A DNA stretch of 64,000 bases from Warburgia ugandensis. Lineage: Eukaryota > Streptophyta > Magnoliopsida > Canellales > Canellaceae. This document shows, one piece after another, positions 24,129-35,578 of this stretch. Each line of letters begins with the position of its first letter. The stretch's first letter is position 1. The position numbers were made by a program, and so were the translations under genes. The notes beneath the pieces were generated by a model. It was not told where the DNA came from. It worked only from the letters and a program-made list of their open reading frames with translations, and ran no database searches. The stretch is taken from positions 2,080,001-2,144,000 of the forward strand of contig CP141135.1 in assembly GCA_035236585.1 (NCBI GenBank). The letters are read 5' to 3'.

Positions 24129-25591
24129 TCCTATGCACCTCACTTTAGCCATGCATCAGATAACACCCGCAAAATGTAATTTGTTATAAATACAAAAAAA
24201 TTCTTACTTGAAAACTCTGGTTATACTTAAATGACCTGAAGAGATTTACATCAGATCTACATCAACCAAAGTAAGCAACAAGAGCAGAAGCAAGAGCATG
24301 TTAGAATAGAACAGATAAAATGCTTTGGCATCAGGGTTGATGCCTGTAAATTTGTTAAACTAAATTAACCAACTGTCACAAGGATATATCTATATAACCC
24401 GAAATTCAATTCATCTGACAAGAGGATCCAATATCTGATCGTTGCTGTTTAGTATCAGCACATTCATATTCAGGTAACATAGATCAAACAATAAAGAAGA
24501 CAAAGCCCAAAAAAAGGATATTTCTAAAAGAACCTACTGATCAACACTAAAATCAAGAGGCAAACTTTTCAAAAGAAAACTAGACAGCAAAAGCATTTCA
24601 AGTGCATGTTCTCTCAAATATAGATAGTGGAACAGCAAAGATATTATTGGCATAAAAAAATCATATTTACAATAAAAATCTCAAATGATACAGATCCAAA
24701 TCTTAGAAAAGATTAATCCAGAGTTTTCATCAGTGACAATAACCAACTAAACAAGAATATAAAGATCTTAAAATCCCACACACCAGCACAGCCAGATTCT
24801 ACCACTCACTTAACAAGAGCAAACGAACTCACTTAACCAAAAAGAGCATAAAATGGAAATCAACTCCAAAACGTCCTCGATTAAAATGCTCAGAAAGCAG
24901 TTTTACACAGAATGCCGCTACAACAAGAACACGTTGAATTCAAGTTGATCTAGATCAGTAGAAGGTTAACAACGGAACCGCATTACAAAAGAAACAGAAT
25001 TTCCAAGTGACATGAAGTAGGCAAAGCAAAAACTGACAAGTCTAGCAACCAGAAATGCCTGAAAACAAACAAAAGAATGTAAGTAAAGGAACGCTTCACT
25101 AATCAATGCACAACAGATCCCGACCACTAAACATCTACTAGTTCAAAAGAAAGCCTATTTCTCCACTAGAAACACAAAAACACGACTCATAAGACGAAAA
25201 CTCCTCGCTATCTCCACCAAACCAGTAAAAACACTTCAAATACCAACATGTATGGATCCAAAAAACTAAAAACCTACGTAAAAAGACACTAGAACTAACC
25301 AAAAACCACTGAAAATTACTGGTGAACTCCACTAAACCAGAAAAACCACTTTAATTTCCAACATCTACAGATCCAGAACACTAATAACACCATTTCGAAC
25401 ACCAAACGACTAAAAACTACTCATGAAATCCAACAAACCAGAAAAACAATACATGAGCCAACACCTAGAGATCCAGAACTCTAGAATCACTAATCCAGGC
25501 AAAAAAACACCTCTGCGAACCAAAAAACGCAGAGAATTAAGCAGTAAACTCAGCAAAGTAGAATCTAACGCCTAGAAACGAATATACTGAC
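22481..25591 (-). other. Probable 5' UTR intron of DWF1
   Basis: Upstream of the ATG the minus strand offers acceptors at about 22550 (CTGTAG/CAGATAC) or 22493 (TGTGCAG/CATTTCC). A plausible donor AAG/GTCAGT is at about 25591. The roughly 3 kb between contains no recognisable gene, only an AT microsatellite (24083-24126) and the short frames 23802-24005 and 25138-25332. A leader intron before the ATG is known for DWF1 genes; the exact ends are inferred. Confidence 0.5.
24083..24126. repeat. (AT)n microsatellite
   Basis: About 22 AT units. Confidence 0.95.
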
Positions 25592-25720
25592 CTTAAACCA
25601 AATGCAGCTCAAGCACCTGCTAGATTGAACCAGAAAGGTATCCGACAGATCTAATAGCGTTCAAAAAGCGGTCGAATCCGATTAAAACCTCCGAAAATCA
25701 GTATTTATAAGCAAGAAAGG
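25592..25720 (-). promoter_or_regulatory. Probable DWF1 core promoter and non-coding first exon
   Basis: The minus strand carries TATAAATACTG at about 25710-25700. A start some 30 nt downstream and the donor at 25591 would define a non-coding exon of about 80 nt. An alternative start lies further upstream, where an AAACCCTAG telo-box-like motif (about 25929-25920) and CTTCTTCTTCC runs also look like a plant 5' leader. Confidence 0.4.
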
Positions 25721-27539
25721 AGGAGAGATCGAATCAGTAGAGATTCGCTGGAGTGACGTTGAGATTCAGGTACGCATGTGAGTGTCTCACGGAGTGCGAT
25801 TAAAATAAACAAAAAGCTCCAAAAGAAAATAGCAAGAAATGATGGAATTCTACGGTGTACAGTGGAGAATAACACTAAAATAAGGAGGAAGAAGAAGAGA
25901 GAACGAGAAAGCAGATTAGGCTTCTAGGGTTTCCAAACGCCATTGAAACAGGAAGAGAGCTTCCGTTACCTAAAGATGCGGAGACTGTCTTCGTTATCTT
26001 CACCGATTTGGTGGTGCCGAGAACAAAATGGGAGGTTTTGAATTCGCTGGCCACTTCAAATACTGGAAAGCGGGCGCCTGAGAAGGAAGGAGTCAATTTA
26101 CTAAAATAGCCCTGTTTGGAGATCCACTGGCATGGAGTGAGAAGAACACGGGCGTCCTTCTATGGGGTCCATGTGCATGTGTTGTCATCTTCCGGCCTCG
26201 AGACTCGAGCCAATAGTAGGATAGCTTAACGAGGTTAATCGGGAGGATAATAGGGTAAGGGTATTTGTGGAAATAAATTTGTTACCGTATGGCGGTCATC
26301 CGAGCAAAGCTTATGTTTTACCCCACATGCTGAAAAATGAAAATAGAAACGGGGCCCATGAGTTTGTGATCTCAACCGTTGAACAACTGGGCCAGCTCAG
26401 ATGGTGTCCGAGAATCGTAAAGGTAGAGCTCTACTTTACCTGGATGGCCCCCACTTTAGATGATCCATTTTGTTCAGCTGATTGCTCCGGGCTTGGATGT
26501 CTACTAGATCGAAAATCGAAATTTTGTAATAAACTGATGGGTAGCAATTTCTATAAACAGCAGTTTAAATTCAACTCCCTTGATCTCTTGTTTCGGGATA
26601 TCAAAGCCAAAAAAATCAGACGAACAGATCGGATCATCCAAAGATGGGTCCCTTTATCTAAAACATTAAAGGCATGGATATCTAATAGAGGAATTTTTTT
26701 GGGACAAGCCATGTCCAGATGGGCCCCCAATATAGAAAGAATCAGATTCGAACCTTGAAATGGGTCCACCTGTATTTATAGAAAACCCTTTATTTCTGAA
26801 CGATACCATATGCGTCAAAACAAAAATAAAGCTTGTTTGGAGTCTGCACGGATGTAGTCAAATTTGGATATCCTGAGCGTTACACGTGGACCCAGATTTG
26901 AGTGATGCAGAACCGTCCATCTTGGGAAATTTTAGATTGGCAATGCACCTAAACGTATCTCAATCCAAGTGGAGAAGATTTTTGAAATTATTATGCATAT
27001 GAGATGTGGGGCACAAGATGAATGGATTAGATTTACCAGCGAGATATAAGAAACGTGATAAGAGATGGATAGTGAATCTACTGATACATGCTCCCTATCT
27101 TTCCCCACGAACCCCTTAATGCTTGATACGTATGGGTATAAGAAAAAGGCTACAGTGGAAGTGGGTCAGATGAGGTGGTCCCGCCAGCCAGCAACCAGGC
27201 TCCACATCGCATCTTCAAGAATCAATAAGACAAAAAGAGGAAGAACAAGTATGAAATCTTCACCCATCTGAAAAGGATCTCATCGTTTCTAAGCCGTCCA
27301 AGATGCATTGAAGATGTCTCTTAAACTTGAGCAGTCTTTAATGTACACCTTCTCACTAAAAATAAAAAAGGTGCATATATCACCTATCTTGTTTGAGCAA
27401 GCTAGTCTAATGAATGAGTAACACTTGGCTTATCTTTTTTAAAACCTATGTCTTTCTTTAATAAATTTCTATGAAAGTTTGCCATATGTGATAGGCTGCC
27501 TTATTGTAAGCCTAGTAATACAGGTTGGAGGGTTATGTT
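25721..27539. other. Intergenic DNA upstream of DWF1
   Basis: No gene recognised. The 163-codon frame at 26267-26758 and the 73-codon minus frame at 25875-26096 show no family signature. The latter begins near a telo-box and could be untranslated leader. Confidence 0.5.
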
Positions 27540-27985
27540 TGTTTCATGTCGAGACTAACCCATTATAGTATATGGTTAGACACGAACACGACTCGCTAAT
27601 AATCGTGTCAAAAATCCATGACTCGAATATAACACGATTATTATACAAGTCAACACGACACAACTCGTGTAACATGATTAAATAAATGTAAAATAACTAA
27701 TATAGGATGGTTTCTGAAGAACAATCCTATATTACTATAGTAATATAGGACTGTTTCTGATAACCGTCTAATATTTTTTAACCTGATTGGTTAACAACTT
27801 ACGAGTTAGATGGGTCAACATGACAAATTAATAGGTCGTGTGTCAAACAGGTTAACATGACGAGTCAACATTGATTTTGGCATGTTATATGAACACAATA
27901 AGACTCGACCCTAACCCACTAAATCAATGTCGGGTTCGAGTTGTGTTATCGTGTCACTTTATATTTTACTACCCCTACTTTATTG
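27540..27985 (+). repeat. MITE-like repeat, copy 1
   Basis: About 445 bp closely related to 30990-31470 in the same orientation. Shared blocks are GTCGAGACTAACCCATTATA, TTAAATAAATGTAAAATAAC, TAATATAGGA with a short hairpin, GATTGGTTAACAACTT, ACCCTAACCCACTAAAT and a TTTTACTACCCCTA end. It is rich in CGTGTCGACACGA-type motifs seen in non-autonomous hAT-like plant elements. No transposase is present. Confidence 0.7.
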
Positions 27986-29057
27986 TTTTATAACCAATAG
28001 TCCCCATAGCTCATGAGTTCATGTCTATCCCTTCTTCTTTTTATTCTTTTTTTCATAAATTTATGTCCATCTCTAATTTAGATATAATTTTTGTCTGATA
28101 AAAATGTCACGTGGCACTCATTCATTTGACTAGCTTGCTATATTTGGCACTTTATTACAAATATACATTACAATAATTTTTTATATTTCATAGAAACTCA
28201 AGAGAAATAGCATTTACAGCTACATAAAAAAAGAAACCCTAACTAACAGAAACTGCCACCAACCATAAACAAATAACCCCCCCCCCCAAAAAAAAATAAA
28301 AAAGACCAAAGGGCTGCGCATGACAAATATTTACATAAATAATTGTAACTATATACATATGAAATGACAGCAATGGAATACCAATCCTAGGGCTTTATTT
28401 GAAAAAAGGTAAACCCTAAAAAAACTACCACAACTAACATCCTCATAATCAACTACTAAATTTGCCTCCTTTATATGTTATTCACTTTCCAGTAAATCTT
28501 GCAATATATTTTGCGGTAAATACTGATATTACTGTTTTGGATCCACATTTATTTGTTACAAGTGAAGAATTATAAAGCAAATTATTCCTATCCTTTGTTT
28601 AGGAAAAAAGCAGTGATTCGAATCTGCGAGGAAGTATATGATGGAGGAGATGCTGAATGGCCTACAGCCAACTGCGCTAGACAATTATTTGCAATTTTTT
28701 AGTCTACTTGTAGATCTAATTAGTTGGTTAGTCTAGTAGGCAAGTGTAAGTTTATCCTATAACTACTAATTAACCCTGATCAAATGACATTGAATCATTA
28801 ATCTATTTGCTAATTGATATATTTTTCTCATTTGTTAGGAATTTGTTTAGTATGAGACTAAGAAACATGTGGGTTTGCCTCTGTCATGTCCACAGATTAA
28901 CAGTCTACCGAGTAAAAATAAGTACAAATCAACGGGTGCCGCAAGCAGATTTTGCTCTTGAGATTTGTGTCTCTCCTATAATTTTCTTAAAATTGGGTGA
29001 AAACCCAAAGTCCCAAGAAAATAAGTATTAAATGGTGCCCATTAGTTTACACTTTTC
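27986..29057. other. Intergenic, AT-rich
   Basis: A C run followed by an A run (28268-28303), AT-rich DNA and only short accidental frames (28807-29031). Confidence 0.5.
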
Positions 29058-29069
29058 ACTTAGGGCTTC

Positions 29070-29186
29070 AAGGCGTGGAAATAACCTCTTGCAAATGTAA
29101 GATAAGGCAGTATACTTTAGGCCTTTGTGGTCTGCCCCTTCCCAAGACCCTGCATAGGCAGGAGCTTAGTACACTGGGGCTGCCCT
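29070..29186 (+). mobile_element. Au-like SINE, truncated, with 12-bp target duplication
   Basis: The body runs from AGGCGTGGAAATAACCTCTT to GGAGCTTAGTACACTGGGGC and TGCCCT. ACTTAGGGCTTC flanks it at 29058-29069 and 29187-29198. Confidence 0.88.
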
Positions 29187-29198
29187 ACTTAGGGCTTC

Positions 29199-30099
29199 TA
29201 TGGGCCAAAGTTTGACCGTCAATAGAGCCATGACTATTTTCTCTAAGAGTCCTGCTGACATTACAAGCTCAAGAGGAGTTTTAAGGGTCAAAACTCAAAA
29301 TGCAGACACAATGTGTACTTAAGTTAACTTGGGTGTTAATACAGCGGAGTACTTAGACGATGCAAAAAATGCAAGAATATATTTTAATATTACCAGCTAA
29401 CATATCCGTTGATAGAAGTCTTTTTCTCGACTCCATAAAATACTGGTGTCTAGGATGCAAAATGCAGAAAGTCTAAAACTTCGAATCAATGGAGTTTTGA
29501 GATGACACACTGCTTTCTTATACAACGGCAAGGAGTACATGGTCCTTTTTTCACTCTTTTTTGTAGCTATTGCAAGCTGTTCATTATGTTCGAAGTATTA
29601 AAAATAGGTAAAGCATGAGAATTAATGCATTTGGATGATCCTAACTACTTATTTTAGGTCTTTGAAAAAAGTTAGTAAAAATAGATAATCTTAAATTTTC
29701 ACTTAAAGTAATCTAGGCTACAAACATTCGACAAGCATAAAATTTATTGTCCGGCCTATTTAAAAAGTTTAATGTGGTGAATGTGCATGATTGACAAGAA
29801 ATATTTTATGAAAAAAGGCTGCGCTCCTTATATTTGGCTTGAGTGTGTACTCTGACAAGGACTCTTTTCTCTAGGTATCTCATCCATCTCCCTCTCTCTA
29901 ATCTGAATTGGGAGTTAGAGTACTTGTTAGACAGAAAGAAAAATGGGATGCGGCCTCACTTTTTTGCATTTTTTTGAGATCTAATCTGTTCATCTAGTTC
30001 GGCCACATCTAGATGGCCTTTGTATCAAAACCCAGATAAAAAAACACTTGCAAGAACCTATTTTCTATGGCTATTTTGGTTGAAAAATGGACTTTGTTA
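29199..30099. other. Intergenic, nothing recognised
   Basis: AT-rich sequence without open frames of note. Confidence 0.5.
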
Positions 30100-30258
30100 A
30101 AAGGCTAGCCCCCATGCAAGAAGCTCCCACCTATGCGGGATTTGGGGAAGAGGCAGACTATAAAGGTCTGTACGCAGCCTTACTTTGTATTTTTGCAAGA
30201 AGTTATTTTCACATCTTCAACCAGTGACCTCAAAGTCACACGGCAACAACTTTACTGT
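30100..30258 (-). mobile_element. Au-like SINE copy (minus)
   Basis: The reverse complement shows the whole order: GTTGTTGCCGTGTGACTTTG, the B-box area, the TTGCAAAAATACAAAGTAAG block, the GACCTTTATAGTCTGCC block and GGGAGCTTCTTGCA. Confidence 0.8.
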
Positions 30259-30539
30259 GATGCATTACAGTAAAATCGATACATCCATCTGCAAACAAGT
30301 CAAAAATCAAATTCAAAACTGTCACCACCTTTCTCCACATGATCCAATAGCTCAACTTGATCACTTAAAAAAAAGTGCTGATTTGCAGCCAATCCACCCA
30401 TCATTATCATAATATGTGCTTACGTTGCCAGCTTTAATTGATCTGGGAAACTTAATTGGTAGATCGTGCGGTGTGATTTTCATGATCAGATATGTGTTGA
30501 TTTTAGGATGACAATGAGCCTGGCACAAGACTCTTATTG

Positions 30540-30662
30540 CAAGTATGGTCGAGCGACAGAGAAATAACCTCTTGCAAAAATATAAGATAAGACCGCGTAT
30601 TATAGATTCTTGTGGTTCTTGCCTTCCTCAGACCTCACATGGGCAGGAGCTTCATGCACCTT
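30540..30662 (+). mobile_element. Au-like SINE copy, diverged
   Basis: Recognised by GAAATAACCTCTTGCAAAAA, TATAAGATAAGACCGCGTAT, TTCTTGTGGTTCTTGCCTTC and GGGCAGGAGCTTCATGCACC. Confidence 0.75.
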
Positions 30663-30989
30663 ATTGCACGTATAGTGAAGGCTAGGATCATAATTTTTTT
30701 GACTCAAACAGAGTTGTGTCTAAAAAACAAATTCTTTGATCAGAAATTCATTGGATCGGAATAGTGACGGGACAAGAGCATTAGAATTAGAGACTCAGAG
30801 TTAAGATGGGTTAAAAATCTGCCTTGACCCGATCCATTGCCTATACCTCCTATCGAACGGAGGTCGTCCTTTTAGTTGCGATGATTTCTTTTTTCAAAGC
30901 TAGGGGTGCTATTGTCCCATTCCTTCTCGCAAGCATCCATAGTTAATCTTCACACTAAGTTTCTTTCTAGGCTTCTTAGGCCCTGTTAA

Positions 30990-31470
30990 TAGGCCTGGCA
31001 ATTTGGGTTGCCAGGTCGTATTCGTGTCGAGACTAACCCATTATAGTATATGGGTCGACACAAACACGACTTGCTTAATAACTGTGTCAAGAACTCGTGA
31101 CTCGAATACGACACGATTATTAAATGAGTCGACGTGACTCGTGTAACACAATTAAATAAATGTAAAATAACTAATATAGGACGGTTTTTGAAGAACCGTC
31201 CTATATTACAATAGTAATATAGGATGTTTTTGATGAACCGTCCTATATTTTCAACTCGATTGGTTAACAACTTGCGGATTAGATGGGTCAATACGACAAA
31301 TTAATAAGTCGTATGTCAAATAGGTCAACACAACTGGTTAACATTGATTGAGTCAAACACGACATGATTTTTGGCGTGTCATTTTGACACGAATATGATA
31401 AGACTCAACCCTAACCCACTAAATTCATGTCTGGTTCGAGTCGTGTTATATTTTACCACCCCTACCTATT
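30990..31470 (+). repeat. MITE-like repeat, copy 2
   Basis: Second copy of the 27540-27985 family. The ends are imperfectly inverted: TAGGCCTGGCAATTTGGG on the left against the reverse complement of TTTTACCACCCCTACC on the right. Near-palindromic TATAGGACGGTTTTTGAAGA and ACCGTCCTATATT segments are clearer here than in copy 1. The minus frame 30986-31291 inside it is accidental. Confidence 0.72.
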
Positions 31471-31482
31471 AACATGATCATG

Positions 31483-31485
<3 letters not shown>

Positions 31486-31571
<86 letters not shown>
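31486..31571. repeat. Compound (CT)n(AT)n microsatellite
   Basis: About 28 CT units (31486-31542) run directly into about 15 AT units (31542-31571). Confidence 0.95.
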
Positions 31572-31575
<4 letters not shown>

Positions 31576-32380
31576 CAGAGGCTAAGGTTCATCAATCCTG
31601 ACCCGATCGGATGAATCTAGCCCGTTGATCTATCCTAGGTATGCCTGCACATAGCTTTCAGGCATGCCCCCGACTCCAGGCGCAAACCACTTACGGTAAA
31701 GTATAAACCTCGTTTTTCTTTTTATGTTTTTCACCTTCCAACCCTAATTTCAATCTTCCAACCCACTGAGAAGGTGAAAACAACTATTCCTCTTCGATCT
31801 TTCACAGATCTAAGCAAAAAAAGGTGTGGATTTACAAATTTTAACATGTGTATACAGTTTCTGTAAAAACCGTAAAAACCAGTACCGTTTTTTCAAATTT
31901 TTTGTTTTTTGTTAACTATTTTTCATAGAGCTTGATGGGTTTTAGTTCTATCTGTATAAGAAAACATTCCATTTGAGTTTTATATTTCTTTACTTTAGAT
32001 TTGAGTTTGTTTTTAGGTTTTTTACTATTTTTCTCAAAAAATAAATTACGAAAAAAAAAAGTCATCGTTTTTCCGTATTTCTTCATTGAAACGTATTTCT
32101 ATCTACATATTTAGCTTTCCCATGCTTGTGTCTTCGTGTGTGATAATTTTTCCATCTTTTTTTGGTAATTTAGGGTTATTTTTTTAAATTTTTTAAAAAA
32201 AAAGTTACAAAAATTAGGAAAATTTTGTTCTTTTTTATATTTATTAGTTAATACCTGTTCTCATCCACATATATAGCTTACTCATGCTTGTATCTTCATG
32301 TATAATGTACTTTTCATGCTTTTTTTATTATTATTATAGCATTTTAGCTAATTTTTAATTATGAAAAATATAATTTTGCG
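31572..32380. other. Intergenic, T-rich
   Basis: Poly-T-rich DNA without recognisable features. Confidence 0.5.
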
Positions 32381-34543
32381 TATGTAACAGCTTGAGGGCC
32401 CACACATTGCAATGATATTGTCTGTATCAACAAATTGGGGCCTATATCACCCAGCCCACCTATGGTTTTATTCTTCCTCCCGTAGGGGAAAAGGCCTTGT
32501 TCCGTGGGTAGAGTGCGCAGCGGATACAATATTGACATGCACGCGAGCGTTAACGGTACGCACACGCACATGCCTATGGTATACGTGCACGCACGAAGAC
32601 GGCACACGCACGTGCACAAAGACGACACACGCACCCAATGTGTCTGTGCACGCGCACGCACAAAGACAGCGCACACGCGCACATATGCGACACTTGGTTT
32701 TTTGGATTTTTGGGGTCCTTTAACCCGTCCATTTATAAAAACTTGATTTTTAGGAGCTACAGAGGTCCAAATCTCGATCCAAAAGAGGCGTTGCGACCGT
32801 ATCGACGACGCAAACTTAGATTTGACTTGAAAATCTAGATCTAAATATCTTTTTAAGGGTTAAACTACTGAATATTGTGAGATAACCTCAATCAGATTGA
32901 TCAATGGATGATCAGGCCTTAAATCTTGATGATATACATCAAATGTGAGATAACCTAGGGGATTAGAGAGATAAACATCATTGAATTGCCAAATGACTGA
33001 AAATTTATAATATAACAGGTACGTTAGGGCCCGCAATGTGATACTTCCACGCGCTTGATTAGTGCACTACATTATTGAGGTAGGTGATTTCATTCAATTA
33101 CTTCGTGATTTTAGTAACCATGAGTGGATTTTAAAGTTTTGAGACATGTGTTTTATGTCTTCTCTTGCACATAAATAGATCTCTATTTTCATGTTGCATG
33201 ACTTTTTAATTTAGTAATAACTATGTGTACATAAGCTTTGATCGTATTTATTGGGATTATTTATAGCGTCTTTACATGATTTATATGATTTATATCTTGT
33301 CAATGATTTATGATGGGTGCTTTCACCCGGTAGGTACTATGCTATGATGGTTGTAGGGTTGGCCACCCGCTTTCTAACTTTGTGATGATGATGATTAGAC
33401 ATCGCCCTTGAGTGATACAGGGCCAGGTACGTAGGTAGTGATATCATGGGTAGTTTCTCCTACGAGTCTGTTCATTTTCATGGGGATGGAGAAAGTCTCC
33501 CGTTTGAGTGTCGACAGGGAGCGACAGTAGTTCAGATTCTGATAGAGTTGCCACTGCAGCATAGTAACCCATATAGTTATTTTGCATGTTCATATGGCTT
33601 TGTATGCGAGGGTGAATCGGGGCAAGCCTGGCCTAAGCCGTGAGGGACTCTGAGGGCTGATGCGGGCTGCATGGGAGAGACTCAAAGGTTAGTATGGGTA
33701 CACATCACTAGTGATTGAGTATATTGGAGCATTTTGGCATAGTTTTGATACAGTGTTTTGTTATCTATGATTGCATGCATATTATCCTGTGGATATATAC
33801 TAGTATAGTTTGGATGTTCTTACCTTTGTATTTTGATCATGCCTTGCATGCTATACTGATTTAACTCGATATCTGTTTTGTGAAAGTTGTAATTGTAAGC
33901 ATTCGGTTATTTGACGTCTTGAGTATGTTTTCTTTATGAGAATCCTATTGTAAATTTTGTTAAACTTTATTTAAGTGTAATCACCTACACAAGCATAACT
34001 TGCGAAGACATTGCCTTGTTTTGCAATGCCTGAAATTTGAAACGTAATAACAAGAAGGGAAAGCAGGCAGAGTAGCAGGGATTTGGAAGAAGACTTAAAG
34101 ACCGTCCATCTCATTTTCTTATTCGGATATAGCTTAGAGTATGTTACTTGGATTAGACTTTTGAGACTTTCTTAGATGTCGATATATTTTTATAGATTGG
34201 ACTCATATTATGGTATGAAGAATTGTTAAAGTTTAGATGGAAATAGTGTGGTGGTTATGGATGGAACGTGGTAACGTTTGATTTGATTTATTATCATCTT
34301 TAATTAGCCCGTGTATTTATTGTGGTTTTTAATCGAGCATGCTCAGAGTATCAAGGTTTTAATGTTATTTATGATTTTAGTTTTGAATGTAGTTGACCCC
34401 CGAAGTTTACGCTTTCAACCAATTCATTTAAAGATGCACTAAAAGTTTTATAATTTTAAATTACAGGGATCCTATCTATTTTCTTAAAACATATTATTAT
34501 TATTATTATGGGAAAAAGGTTTTGAAAAACCTAGGGTGTCACA
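32381..34543 (+). mobile_element. Plus-strand LTR of element B's family
   Basis: From about 32530 to 34543 it matches the reverse complement of the element B 5' LTR. Shared landmarks are the CACGCACACG-rich block, AAAGAGGCGTTGCGACCGTA, GATTGATCAATGGATGATCA, TGTAATCACCTACACAAGCA with TTGCAATGCCTGAAA, and the end GGGTGTCACA (34543). It may start at 32381 with TGTAACAGCTTGAGGGCCC, which differs from element B's start, so either the 5' third was replaced or this is a shorter LTR variant. All open frames here (32359-32746, 33446-33643) are LTR sequence. Confidence 0.82.
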
Positions 34544-34546
34544 ATT

Positions 34547-34558
34547 TGGTATCAGAGC
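34547..34558 (+). other. Primer-binding site after plus-strand LTR
   Basis: TGGTATCAGAGC three bases after the LTR end GTCACA. Its presence shows this was a 5' LTR with internal sequence, not a clean solo LTR. Confidence 0.82.
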
Positions 34559-34839
34559 GGGACCCCGACCCGGTGTGGAGGCTAACCCCACGCGTGGACA
34601 CGTGGCCCCTAAGGAGGGGAGAGATAAACCATCGCCAAAAGGCGCAGTCGTTGAGGGACGGGAGGAACTGAGAGTTTAGTCCCACATCGTTAGGGAGAGA
34701 GTTCTTGGGCTATTGATAAGGGGTCGGATGACTTTGAATACAACCATACGTTTTACCCTACGGGATAAGAACAAAACCGTGCGAGCCTGGGCTCAGAGCA
34801 GACAATATGGTTGTATGTGGGGCCCTCGGGGTCGTTACA
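34559..34839 (+). repeat. Short non-autonomous retroelement-like segment
   Basis: Starts right after the primer site (GGGACCCCGACCCGGTGTGG), contains TAGTCCCACATCG and GTGCGAGCCTGGGCTCAGAG, and ends CTCGGGGTCGTTACA. Its last 45 bases, read in reverse complement, resemble 32381-32425. No coding capacity is seen. It looks like the internal or terminal part of a TRIM/LARD-type element. Confidence 0.55.
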
Positions 34840-35578
34840 GCACCTCAGGCTCCAGGCACGCCTAAGTGCCCCAGGCTCCAAGCGCACCCTTTGCGCCTAA
34901 GTGCGCCTCGCGCCTTTAACTACACAGCACAAAATCAAGAGTTCAGCATGGTCTCTGACACAGCTTCAGCTGCTTGGACTTTGGTGTGCAAAGTGATTGT
35001 TCTCTTTGACAGAATCAGAAACGGTGGTCTTCTTCAATGGGGGCGTGCAAGATGAAGTTCAAGTGTGTTCAATTCATTGCTCTTTAACGGTTATTTTTAA
35101 GACATTATATACAATATAAGGCAAATATCAAAATCTGGATAGCCCAAGAAACTCACAGATTCTACAATTAGTTAAACTCAGGCAGAGAACCCCCTGAGCA
35201 GATGCATTGAGATGAACTGTTGTTGTGATGAACTTGACCTCCTTAAAGGGAAGACTTACCGTGCCAGTTTGAAGCAGGTCTTCTGACAAAACAATCATGC
35301 TGAAGAAAGCTCGAAAAGGATGGTTACAGTGTAATATGAACACAGAAATAGATTTGAGGGATCAAAATCTGCCGCAGAAAAGAAAGAACCTCTGCTGATG
35401 GAGCCGAATTTACATGAGAAAGGATGATGAACGCAGGTGATGCAGGTTGGTCTTGTGACTTCGAGGGTGTTCTAAAGGAGAGTCATAGCTACACATGCAC
35501 ATGGTTCAAACCCAAGGTGGAAGAATCAAGGAAATCAGTTGCACGACTTCTGTTATTCACACCTTCGATGTTTAGAAA
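34840..35578. other. Region downstream of the NTMC2T5 stop
   Basis: It begins with GC-rich imperfect repeats of CAGGCTCCAGGCACGCCTAA type (34843-34915). The rest should include the 3' UTR of the minus-strand gene. The open frames 34807-35055 and 35128-35343 are not recognised. Confidence 0.5.

Noticed and set aside
26267-26758. 163-codon plus-strand open frame
   Set aside because: No recognisable domain; Trp/Pro-poor mixed composition; no leader or splice context. Judged a chance frame in intergenic DNA.
32359-32746. His/Thr/Cys-rich frames on both strands
   Set aside because: They lie inside an LTR with CACGCA-type repeats shared with element B; overlapping frames on both strands are open for that reason only.
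34547-34839. Cassandra-type retroelement
   Set aside because: No 5S-rRNA-like sequence is present, although TAGTCCCACATCG and the primer site are reminiscent of small non-autonomous elements.
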